NCBI GenBank assembly: GCA_030681195.1
Contig: JAUXXJ010000024.1
Coordinates: 1 to 64,000 of the forward strand
Direction: 5' to 3'
DNA length: 64,000 bases
DNA from: Rhodocyclaceae bacterium
GTDB lineage: Bacteria > Pseudomonadota > Gammaproteobacteria > Burkholderiales > Rhodocyclaceae
The translations under genes and the position numbers were made by a program. Of the stretch, positions 28,509 through 36,455 are shown piece by piece. Each line of letters begins with the position of its first letter. Positions within the stretch are counted from its first letter, which is position 1. The notes beneath the pieces are model-generated. The model searched no databases, was not told the DNA's origin, and saw only the letters and a program-made list of their open reading frames with translations.

Positions 28509-30340
28509 GAAGCGATATCCTGAATGCGATACGCGGGACGCTCACCCCGCCCCTCAATGAAGACCAGATGCCACAACTGAAACATCAGCGCCGCCCACAC
28601 AATGTTGGTGAAGTCCGCCTGCCCGTCGATGTGCGGCCGTACGTATCGCCCATGGAACTCCGACTTGAACAATCCTTGGGAGGCGAGACGCCCCGGTGCC
28701 AGCAACATTTCGACGAGGGGACGCAAGGTGCCGCGCAGCCAGATCGTCAGCGGGATGACGAAGCCGCGCTTGGGCGCATTGACAAGTGCAGGGGGAAGCA
28801 GATCCGCAATGGAGGACCGAAGCAAGCCTTTCAGGTCACTGCGGCGGGTCCTGAGTTCCGCGGGAAGCCCCAGCACCAGTGCCGCTAGGTGGTGATCAAG
28901 GAACGGGGTTCTGGCCTCAATCGAATGCGCCATCGAGAACCTGTCAGTCATCATCAGAAACTCTTCCGGAAGCTGGGTTTCAATATCGACGGCGGCGCAC
29001 CGATCGCGCAAGCTGAGGCCATTGGCCTGTTGAAAAACGTCCCGATACATCCATGAGGCCGTATCGTATTCCTTCGGGAAATCCTGAAAGACCGATTCAT
29101 GCTTGAGACTGTCAGAGAGGTAATAGTGCCTGTCGAAGAAGTGTTTTCGAAAGCGTTCAAGGGTAACCGACGGATCGGTGAACTTTCGCCTCAGCCACCC
29201 CCCCTCCAACCCTCGCCACTTCCCATAATTGCCGAATAGCTCATCGCCGCCTGTCCCCGTAATCCCAACCTTGACGCTGCCCGACATTTGTTTGAACACG
29301 GCCCAGGACGGCAAACCGCCACCATAGGGTTCGTCGAGGTGCCAAACCATTTCCATCAGGTCATCAAGCAACTGAGTCGGATCGAGTACGATCTCTTCAT
29401 GTTGAGTGCCCCAGCGTTCTGCAACAAGACGCGCAAGCGGTAGTTCATTCCAGAGCGCCTCGCCCTGCCCGGAGAACCCCACGGAATAGGTGTGCAGCTT
29501 GTGCCCCTTGCTCGCCAGCAGGCCAACGATCGCCGAGGAATCAAGGCCGCCGGAAAGCGAACAGCCAATCGGGACATCCGAAGCAGACCAGCCCGCAACG
29601 GCTTCTTCCAGCGCCAATCGTATCCTTCGGCAAGCTTCGGTCCGCGGCATCGTGTGGCCATCGCCTATGCGAGGTGTCCACCACTTACCTTGCTCGAATG
29701 AGCCATCGGCAACTTTCACTTTGATCCAGCTACCTGCAGGTAGCCGGGAAACGCCAGAAATGGCCGTGTCAGTACCTGGTATGTACATCAGACTCATATA
29801 GTGAAAAAGGCTACGGCGATCGACAGTCCGCTCCACCCATGGCAAGGTGAGCAGGCTCTTCAGTTCCGAAGCAAAGGCGAACTGGCCATCTTGGGTAACG
29901 TGGTAGAAGGGCTTGATACCAAAACGGTCCCTGGCGCAAAGTAGTTCCTGGTGCAAGTTGTCCCAGAGTGCAAATGCGAACATGCCGTTGAGGCGCGATA
30001 ATGCCAGCATACCTTCCCGCGCCAGCATTTCAAGCAGCACCTCGGTATCTGAATGATCTGTGGCGAATTGCACGCCGCCGGCCTCCAGTTCGCGCCGCAA
30101 GGCGGGGGCATTGAATATCTCGCCGTTGAACACGATGGTGAAACGTCCGTCCGCAGTCGACATGGGCTGGTGGCCATCCGCGACATCGATGATCGCCAGG
30201 CGGTGCATGGCCAGCGTTACATTCGCCGCGCGATCGTGAAAGACCCCTGTGTCATCGGGGCCTCGATGGATCATCGCACCACAGAGTCCGTCAATCCACT
30301 CGTCTGACTGCCTGCCCAATAGACCTACGATGCCGCACAT
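28505..30340 (-). CDS. asnB: Asparagine-synthetase-like glutamine amidotransferase (AsnB paralogue 2)
   Basis: Predicted 611-aa AsnB-family protein. The glutaminase domain has Cys2 and RGPDD (26-30); the synthetase PP-loop is SGGLDSS (263-269). GITGTGGDELFGNYGKW follows. Its neighbours are a methyltransferase (six bases upstream) and a GT4 gene (ATGA overlap), so a tailoring amidation is more likely than housekeeping asparagine synthesis. It resembles EPS-associated amidotransferases. The specific acceptor carboxyl is not known. Confidence 0.9.
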   Translation of the reverse strand: MCGIVGLLGRQSDEWIDGLCGAMIHRGPDDTGVFHDRAANVTLAMHRLAIIDVADGHQPMSTADGRFTIVFNGEIFNAPALRRELEAGGVQFATDHSDTEVLLEMLAREGMLALSRLNGMFAFALWDNLHQELLCARDRFGIKPFYHVTQDGQFAFASELKSLLTLPWVERTVDRRSLFHYMSLMYIPGTDTAISGVSRLPAGSWIKVKVADGSFEQGKWWTPRIGDGHTMPRTEACRRIRLALEEAVAGWSASDVPIGCSLSGGLDSSAIVGLLASKGHKLHTYSVGFSGQGEALWNELPLARLVAERWGTQHEEIVLDPTQLLDDLMEMVWHLDEPYGGGLPSWAVFKQMSGSVKVGITGTGGDELFGNYGKWRGLEGGWLRRKFTDPSVTLERFRKHFFDRHYYLSDSLKHESVFQDFPKEYDTASWMYRDVFQQANGLSLRDRCAAVDIETQLPEEFLMMTDRFSMAHSIEARTPFLDHHLAALVLGLPAELRTRRSDLKGLLRSSIADLLPPALVNAPKRGFVIPLTIWLRGTLRPLVEMLLAPGRLASQGLFKSEFHGRYVRPHIDGQADFTNIVWAALMFQLWHLVFIEGRGERPAYRIQDIAS

Positions 30341-30346
30341 CGACTG

Positions 30347-31054
30347 CTACCTTTCCTTCCGTCCCACGTATACCAGGTGCGGATTCTTTCTGCCGACATA
30401 CGGGCGCAAGGCCGCCTTGAGCCGTTGATTGAGTCCCCTGGCGGCGAAATCTGTCGTGAATACTTTCTGGGTTGATAGTCCTCGCTTCTCCATAAGGGAT
30501 CTCAGGAGTTCGGCATCAAATCGCCTGACATGCTGCCAGCGATGAAACACTGAATCGCTCTCAGGACAATAGATTTCGTTGAGAGACAGGTCTTCCTCGT
30601 TGGGAGTGGTGATGATCGCGATTCCGCCGGGGTTCAAGAGTCTCCCTACATCGTGGAGCATCTTGTCCAACTGATCGTCATAGAGGTGTTCGATAACCTC
30701 CACTGCGACTATCGCGTCAAATTTCCTGCTGCTGGCCATCAATTCCTCGACGCTCCAGGCGCCAAGAAAATTACTGGTACCACCACATATTTCATTAACC
30801 TTTTGGAGACTTTCCCCTGATACGTCAGCGCCGGCTACTTCTGTCGCATATCGGGCGAGATGCGGTAGCAGGAAACCCATGCCACAACCGTAGTCAAGAA
30901 CCCTGGCGTGACCACGCAGCAGAGGCGCCAGCGAAAGTGCGATTTCTGCGCCAAACTGGTTTGTGAAGTAATTTCCCGGAAACCGGGACTGGTAGTCCCA
31001 GAAGCGCTGCACCAACTGCGGTGTCCATCGCAACTCCCTAGGTTTGTCTTTCAT
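30347..31054 (-). CDS. SAM-dependent methyltransferase, class I
   Basis: Predicted 235-aa methyltransferase. ARVLDYGCGMGFLLPHLA is motif I, VAGADVSGESL is the acidic loop, and FDAIVAVEVIEHLYDDQLD is the post-motif. It is close to the UbiG/Methyltransf_23 type. It follows the capsule-type glycosyltransferase gene by three bases, closing the second nonulosonate module. The substrate is unknown. Confidence 0.86.
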   Translation of the reverse strand: MKDKPRELRWTPQLVQRFWDYQSRFPGNYFTNQFGAEIALSLAPLLRGHARVLDYGCGMGFLLPHLARYATEVAGADVSGESLQKVNEICGGTSNFLGAWSVEELMASSRKFDAIVAVEVIEHLYDDQLDKMLHDVGRLLNPGGIAIITTPNEEDLSLNEIYCPESDSVFHRWQHVRRFDAELLRSLMEKRGLSTQKVFTTDFAARGLNQRLKAALRPYVGRKNPHLVYVGRKER

Positions 31055-31057
31055 GGG

Positions 31058-32701
31058 TTACTCCAGAAAATTGTCAGGTGCGGTCGCTAGCAGGTCCGAT
31101 ACTCTAGAACCCCCTGCCCAACTCGCAATCTCAGCGAGATCGCGGGTCAGCGGCCACTGCGAGATTAGGCCCGCATCTAGCACGACGTTCTGCTTGAGTG
31201 CGGCAACGCCGAACGAACGTGCATGAAAATCCAACCGGAACGAGACTGTGGGGTAGGGGCGCAGAAAAAATGCGCCGAACGCATACTGTCGCGCCCGGCG
31301 CTGTTGCTCATCGTTTAGTGGCGCCTGCTCGTGGAGTCGGGACAGTGCTTCCTGATACGCTTCGCGCGACTCCGGATCGATGGTGAATCCATGTCCTGAA
31401 TAGCGGCCGGTTCCCGCCGTCACCACCGGCACACCGAAGCAGGGCAGTTCCATGCCGATAGTGCCGCGCACGGTCAGGCCGAAATCAATTGATCCAAAGA
31501 GGGAATAGGTATTGATCTCGGTATTGGCCGGCATCAACGATACATGGGCCGGCAACTCACCGAACTCGCGACGCAGAACCTGGGCCTCGATCTGCTCCAT
31601 TGGCACGCCGTCCATGCGAGAACGCCAGACATTAACCGGATGAACCTTGACCACCCAATCCAGTTCTGGATTGGCAATCGCGCCGCGAACGGTTTCGATC
31701 AGCCACTGCTCGTAGTCGGGGTAAAGGCTTTCGCCATAGAAAAACGTGGCGTCGTAGAGAATATGGGCAAAAATCACCGCTACCTTGCGGTCGGGCCGCA
31801 CCTGCAGCGTGGACCTCACCTCTGCCGACGGCATGATGCGTTTGTCCGTTTGCAGTTGCTGGCGGTTGTACCAGGCGCCGCTCCGATAGTGGCTGGCAAT
31901 CCGGTCCACCACCAATTGGTCCTGCACCGGCGACCACGGTGCCGATTGCAGTCGCTCCCAAGTGTCGGCACCGAGCGCAAAGGGGTGATCAGCTCGGGTG
32001 GCTAGGGAATAGCGCTTGAACAGCAGATGGTCAGACTGTGGCGCACCGAGCCATTGAATCGTGTCCACTCCCTTCAACAAGCAGGCATCATAGACTTCAC
32101 CGGTCGGCGTGTAACCCTTCTCGAGGAAGACGGCCAGATCCGGCTTCAGGTCGTCGAGCAGGCAGCTCGCGACTCGGCTGACGGCGAGCGATTCGGCCAT
32201 GACAAGACGCAATTCTTCCATCTGTTCCGGACTGCCTGCATCGAGGCGACCGACACGGAATTTTCGTACAACACGCGACTGCACGTTGCGGCCGGTGCGA
32301 AAGCCGTTGATTTCCAGGTTGGCCAACGCGTCGGGGTCCGATGCGTCGGCAAGCACACGTCCAGCCTCGACTTTCGCCTCGGCAACGATCTCAGGCGTGA
32401 GCAGTTCGTTCAAATAAATGAATTCCACATTGCCACAGGCCGAAAACACTCGCTCGATCAATGTGCTTCTTTCCGGCAGCAGCACCACGGATCGGTAAGT
32501 TCGCTGGGCGAAAGCCGCAGCAAACAGCGCCTCGACCTTAGCGATTGAATACATGGCCATGAGGTCACAAAAAAGTGCGACCTTGTGCGGTGGTGGGCAG
32601 GGTATGCTCCGAATCGACGCGGTAGTTTTCCTCCAAGCAAACAGATCGGCCTCAACCAGAGCGCGGTTCCAGACCCGGCGCACAAGGCCCGTCGTACTCA
32701 T
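31058..32701 (-). CDS. Capsule-biosynthesis-like GT-B glycosyltransferase
   Basis: Predicted 547-aa protein with GT-B features near the C-terminus: a VKVHPVNVW segment, NTEINTYSLFGSIDFG, VRGTIGMELPCFGVPVV and TAGTGRYSGHG. These resemble the capsule polysaccharide biosynthesis (KpsC/KpsS/LipB-like) superfamily, which includes Kdo and sialic-acid-region transferases. The gene directly follows neuA with an ATGA overlap (32698-32701), so a nonulosonate transferase is a reasonable guess. The start is the ATG at 32701; the frame is open 97 codons further upstream but only through shadow sequence of neuA. No exact family is assigned. Confidence 0.72.
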   Translation of the reverse strand: MSTTGLVRRVWNRALVEADLFAWRKTTASIRSIPCPPPHKVALFCDLMAMYSIAKVEALFAAAFAQRTYRSVVLLPERSTLIERVFSACGNVEFIYLNELLTPEIVAEAKVEAGRVLADASDPDALANLEINGFRTGRNVQSRVVRKFRVGRLDAGSPEQMEELRLVMAESLAVSRVASCLLDDLKPDLAVFLEKGYTPTGEVYDACLLKGVDTIQWLGAPQSDHLLFKRYSLATRADHPFALGADTWERLQSAPWSPVQDQLVVDRIASHYRSGAWYNRQQLQTDKRIMPSAEVRSTLQVRPDRKVAVIFAHILYDATFFYGESLYPDYEQWLIETVRGAIANPELDWVVKVHPVNVWRSRMDGVPMEQIEAQVLRREFGELPAHVSLMPANTEINTYSLFGSIDFGLTVRGTIGMELPCFGVPVVTAGTGRYSGHGFTIDPESREAYQEALSRLHEQAPLNDEQQRRARQYAFGAFFLRPYPTVSFRLDFHARSFGVAALKQNVVLDAGLISQWPLTRDLAEIASWAGGSRVSDLLATAPDNFLE

Positions 32702-33393
32702 TTGGTGAATTGTCCGGCGAGCAGGCGCTCGACAGCGGCCAAATCGGCTGGACAGTCGATGTCGGTGGATGCTGCCTCGGGCATCATGTACGGGATCAGC
32801 CGCCCACCGAAGATGAACGTGCCCAGCCTTTCCGTACGCGTGATGTAGATGGCCGCGCCGTTGCGGGCGAAGACAGGTTCCTTGTCCTGGCGACGTCCCG
32901 GTTGCGGCAGATCGAGAAATGGGACCAGATAGCCCTCGGCCGTTCGCCGCATCACCGAGCGCGGGTGAAAGACATGGGGCACCTCGATGCAACTGACCAA
33001 GCTATCGGCAAGGGGGTCGTTGGCAAACGCCCGCGCTGCCTCATCGATATGCACGCTTGTGCGCAGCGGCGAGGTCGGCTGCAAGGTCATTACCGCATCC
33101 GGGCGATAGCCCGCTCCCGCCAACTCGGCGACCACATGCTGCAGGACCGATAGCGTGCCGGATTCATCACTTGCCAGCTCGGCCGGCCGCATCACCACCT
33201 CGGCACCGAGGCTGCGGCTTACCGCCGCAATTTCCGCATCGTCGGTGGACACGACAATGCGCTCCAGGCTTGTCGCCGCCCGTGAGGCATCGATGGTGTA
33301 GGCGATCAATGGCCGGCCCCGCAGCAGGGCAATATTCTTGCGGGGGATGCCCTTGGAGCCGCCCCGCGCCGGAATCACGGCCAACATTCTCAT
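32698..33393 (-). CDS. neuA: Acylneuraminate cytidylyltransferase-type (NeuA/LegF-like)
   Basis: Predicted 231-aa CMP-nonulosonate synthetase. It has the family signature RGGSKGIPRKN (10-20) and QPTSPLR at the CTP-binding and metal regions. These enzymes join CTP and a nine-carbon sialic-type acid. I placed the start at the ATG at 33393, eight bases after the neuC stop; a TTG at 33405 overlapping neuC is possible, and another ATG lies at 33387. With neuC and neuB it forms a canonical NulO set. Neu5Ac, legionaminic and pseudaminic acid cannot be told apart by eye. Confidence 0.92.
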   Translation of the reverse strand: MRMLAVIPARGGSKGIPRKNIALLRGRPLIAYTIDASRAATSLERIVVSTDDAEIAAVSRSLGAEVVMRPAELASDESGTLSVLQHVVAELAGAGYRPDAVMTLQPTSPLRTSVHIDEAARAFANDPLADSLVSCIEVPHVFHPRSVMRRTAEGYLVPFLDLPQPGRRQDKEPVFARNGAAIYITRTERLGTFIFGGRLIPYMMPEAASTDIDCPADLAAVERLLAGQFTK

Positions 33394-33401
33394 CGTGACA
33401 G

Positions 33402-34556
33402 TCAATAGGTGATTCGCTTTTGCACTTCCACCGGCCCCAGGGAAGCCAGCGTTTCCGCAATCTGTACGCCAGCATTGCCGCTGCCATAGGTGTCTTCCAT
33501 GGCGTAAGGTCCATGAGCAACCTGCGCCCGCATTGCCTTGAGTATTTCCGCAGAATCATGTCCGACGTCGAAAATGTTTGAGCCGCGTTCGCGCGCCGTC
33601 TGTCGACTGCCGATATTGACCACCGGCGTTCCGATGTAGGCTCCTTCCCGGATGCCGCTGGACGAATTGCCGACGAGACAAGCGGTTTTCTTCATCAGCC
33701 GGATGTAGGTGGCCGTCGGCAGGTTCTTGAAGAAATGCATGTTGGCGGCCATGCCGTGCTCGCGCAATTTCCGCATGCCGCGAGAGATATCCTCGGATCC
33801 CGCATCGGCATTCGGCCACAGCACGATCGCCTGCATGCCGCTGTCGCGAACGGCAGAAAGCGTTGCGGCGATCTGGCGCTCGCCCTCGCCGTATTCGGTT
33901 GTCACCGGATGCTGGCTGACCAGAACGAAGGGCTTGGAAAGGTCGAGGTTGGCACCGACACCAAGGTCGAACATGTGGCCGTCTATTTCACTGGCGGAAT
34001 CCGCTAGGATATCCGCCACTAGGTCAATCCGCGGGCAACCGACACGAAAGACCATATCCGGACGCTCTCCCAGCTTGATGATCCGCTCTGCCGCATCCCG
34101 GCTGGCCGGAAAATGGATGTGTGCAAACTTGGTCACCGCATGGCGGATGCTTTCATCGATGGTGCCGGACACTTCCCCCCCCATGGTATGTGCGACCGGA
34201 ATGTTCATGTAGGCGGCAGCCAGCGTCGTCGCCATGGTTTCAAAACGGTCGCCAACAGTAACGACCACGTCAGGCTTGAGGCGCTCGAAGGCCGACGGTA
34301 GTTCGATCAAGCCAACTCCGGTGGATTTCGCCATCGTTGCCGGTGTTTCACCCTCGATCAGGATGTGTAACCGCTCATTGATCTCGAAGCCGTCCTGTTC
34401 GATCAGGCGGACTACCTGTCCATAACGATCGAGTAGCGCCGAAGCCGCAGCAATGACCTGCAATTCAAGGTCGGGATGTTGCTGGATCGCGCGCATCGCC
34501 GACTTGATGGAACTGTAGTTTGCGCGCGAGCCGATTACGGTGCATATCTTCTTCAT
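33402..34556 (-). CDS. neuC: Hydrolysing UDP-GlcNAc 2-epimerase (NeuC/LegG-like)
   Basis: Predicted 384-aa epimerase/hydrolase of the NeuC group, releasing ManNAc (or a diacetamido equivalent) from a UDP-sugar. It shows GSRANYS (9-15), VGDRFETMA, HTMGGEVSGTIDESIRH, and SSSGIREGAYIGTP. It overlaps neuB by ATGA (34553-34556). It differs from WecB in the GEVSGTIDE region, which is typical of hydrolysing members. Sequence cannot decide between ManNAc and the 2,4-diacetamido sugar used by legionaminic acid. Confidence 0.93.
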   Translation of the reverse strand: MKKICTVIGSRANYSSIKSAMRAIQQHPDLELQVIAAASALLDRYGQVVRLIEQDGFEINERLHILIEGETPATMAKSTGVGLIELPSAFERLKPDVVVTVGDRFETMATTLAAAYMNIPVAHTMGGEVSGTIDESIRHAVTKFAHIHFPASRDAAERIIKLGERPDMVFRVGCPRIDLVADILADSASEIDGHMFDLGVGANLDLSKPFVLVSQHPVTTEYGEGERQIAATLSAVRDSGMQAIVLWPNADAGSEDISRGMRKLREHGMAANMHFFKNLPTATYIRLMKKTACLVGNSSSGIREGAYIGTPVVNIGSRQTARERGSNIFDVGHDSAEILKAMRAQVAHGPYAMEDTYGSGNAGVQIAETLASLGPVEVQKRITY

Positions 34557-35539
34557 TGCAGGTCGCCTTCTCGAAGCTTGTGGTCGGCAAGCAGATCGAC
34601 GATCACGCGGCGACCAACGAATTCCATGTACTTCGCCGCAGAAATGCCATCGCCGGGTTTTTTGAAGGCAAGGTCCTCACGACAGATCACACTGCCGGCT
34701 GCCAGCGGCCGCGCTGTAACGATACTTTTCTCGAATACCTGCTTCATGTCGAGGTAGTCAGACAGGTCGTCTTTATCCACTGGATGCTGCGTCATGGTCC
34801 AGACGTCACGGAGGCTGCGGCAGTATTTTTGGAAGTCTGTCGGTTCCATACCGTTAGCCGCATCGCTGCCATACATCTGGCGCGAAAACGTCAGGTGCTT
34901 CTCAATCACCGTTGCTCCCATTGCCGCCGCTACCAGCGCGGCGGCGAACCCATCGACATGGTCCGAAAAACCAACCGGCAAGCCATAGCGCATCGCTATT
35001 TCACCAATGACATTCAGACCGGCACGCTCCGGCGGACACGGGTAAGCTGAAGTACACTGCATTATCGTCAGAGGCCCCCCTTTCCCAAGCACTGCCACCG
35101 CGGCATCAAGTTCTGCCCAATTGCTCATGCCGGATGACAAGTAGACCGGTTTTCCGGTTGCCGCTATCCGTTCAAGCAACGGCAAATTGGTAACCTCGCC
35201 GGATGGGATCTTGTAGCTGCCAACACCTACGCGTTCGAGGAGATCGACCGCCAGTTCCGAGAAAGGTGACGACAAGAACTCGACCCCGGCATTCTCGCAT
35301 GCCGCCTTGATGCCGAGCCACTGCTGCTCGTTGAAAGCCGTGCGCTTGAAGTAGTCCCAGCGCGGCTCACCGCGAAAATAGGCAGGAGCAGGAGCGTCGC
35401 GCAGTGTCTCCGCCTCCGCGATGTGGGTCTGGAATTTCGCCACGTCCGCACCGCAGGCCGCAGCAACCTTTACTAGTTGGCAAGCGTTGCCGAAGGAGCC
35501 ATCGTGTACCGAACCGATCTCAGCGATGATTTTCGTCAT
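34553..35539 (-). CDS. neuB: N-acetylneuraminate synthase family (NeuB/LegI-like), module A
   Basis: Predicted 328-aa PEP-dependent nonulosonate synthase. AEIGSVHDGSFGNA (6-19), KFQT (35-38), the PSGEVTNLPLL motif, and FSDHVDG with EKHLTFSR are typical of NeuB. It condenses PEP with a six-carbon aldose to give a nine-carbon acid. The C-terminal SAF-like end is short compared with the second paralogue. The start is the ATG at 35539, overlapping the upstream methyltransferase by ATGA (35536-35539). neuB-neuC-neuA order gives the strongest functional context in the window. Confidence 0.93.
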   Translation of the reverse strand: MTKIIAEIGSVHDGSFGNACQLVKVAAACGADVAKFQTHIAEAETLRDAPAPAYFRGEPRWDYFKRTAFNEQQWLGIKAACENAGVEFLSSPFSELAVDLLERVGVGSYKIPSGEVTNLPLLERIAATGKPVYLSSGMSNWAELDAAVAVLGKGGPLTIMQCTSAYPCPPERAGLNVIGEIAMRYGLPVGFSDHVDGFAAALVAAAMGATVIEKHLTFSRQMYGSDAANGMEPTDFQKYCRSLRDVWTMTQHPVDKDDLSDYLDMKQVFEKSIVTARPLAAGSVICREDLAFKKPGDGISAAKYMEFVGRRVIVDLLADHKLREGDLQ

Positions 35540-36429
35540 GATGTCTTTCGTCCCGCATAGATATTGAGCGTGGTTTCGGTGCATGCAAACCCGAAAAGCG
35601 TGATTTTCCCGCTTGGTTCAACCGTGCGACCAAGGTCTAGCAAATGAAGTCCGGCATCTTCTATGAGAGTAACCAGGCCACGAGCACTGTAGAGATGATG
35701 ATGGAGGGAACCGAGAATATTGTCGCTTGGCGGACGGCGATCGATAGTCAGGACATCCGGTACTTCAACGTAAACGATTCCACCCGCTGGGTCCAGGGCT
35801 TGCCCTGCGCTCGATATCAGTTCACCCGGTCTCGGCAGATGTTCGATCACCTTATTCATGGTGATCAAATCGTAGCCCCGCATTGCCAGTGTGGCATCAA
35901 AGACGCCATGAATAACCTCGAAGCGCCCCAAACCGACCAGATGCGCTGCGGCGACCGAGTCTGGCTCTATGGCCGTCGCCTTCCATCCCGCGACGGTTCG
36001 CATCTCGGACTGAAGCAGTTTTGCGAGGAAAACTCCGGTACCGGCGCCGACATCAAGAACAGTGACAATGCTTCGGGGCTGACCCAGCGCCTGCCGCCAG
36101 GCGTCCAGTCGTTCCGTTATTCTCTTTACCCGCCCCACATTGTCGGATTTCCCCTCTGGCAAAGCCATCACCTTGGCAAACTTCTCACCGACGCTTGAAT
36201 TGGCAAAGTCGACTTCGTAGTAGCCGTCGGCAAGTTGTGCCAAGCGCGCCGCGTTAGTCGGGTCCATTATGTTGGATGCCGACCCGCAGTTGACGCAGAC
36301 TTTCCAGCAGCGTGAGTAATTCTCGGAAGAGATGCCCAAGTGTGCTTCAAAGCGGTCAGGTATTGTATGAACGGCTAGAACAGAATCAAGCCGGCCGCCA
36401 CATATTCCGCAGGTTTCAATAAAATTCAT
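35536..36429 (-). CDS. Zinc-ribbon SAM methyltransferase, NeuB-linked (paralogue A)
   Basis: Predicted 297-aa methyltransferase with an N-terminal four-Cys unit (Cys 7, 10, 45 and 48) like a zinc ribbon, then VTVLDVGAGTGVFLAKLL and a Methyltransf_23 domain. It resembles the methyltransferase at 48148-48969: both have SDNxGRV before the SAM domain, NKV(I/L)EH in the middle and EPSGK(I/F)T near the end. It overlaps neuB by ATGA. The zinc-ribbon type is often found on sugar C- or O-methyltransferases. The methylated position is unknown. Confidence 0.84.
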   Translation of the reverse strand: MNFIETCGICGGRLDSVLAVHTIPDRFEAHLGISSENYSRCWKVCVNCGSASNIMDPTNAARLAQLADGYYEVDFANSSVGEKFAKVMALPEGKSDNVGRVKRITERLDAWRQALGQPRSIVTVLDVGAGTGVFLAKLLQSEMRTVAGWKATAIEPDSVAAAHLVGLGRFEVIHGVFDATLAMRGYDLITMNKVIEHLPRPGELISSAGQALDPAGGIVYVEVPDVLTIDRRPPSDNILGSLHHHLYSARGLVTLIEDAGLHLLDLGRTVEPSGKITLFGFACTETTLNIYAGRKTS

Positions 36430-36455
36430 TTTGTTAGATGGTGCTCAGATCACGG

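Noticed and set aside
32702..32992. N-terminal extension of the capsule-type glycosyltransferase
   Set aside because: It overlaps neuA in another frame and is Arg- and Gly-rich. The ATG at 32701 in the ATGA overlap is preferred.
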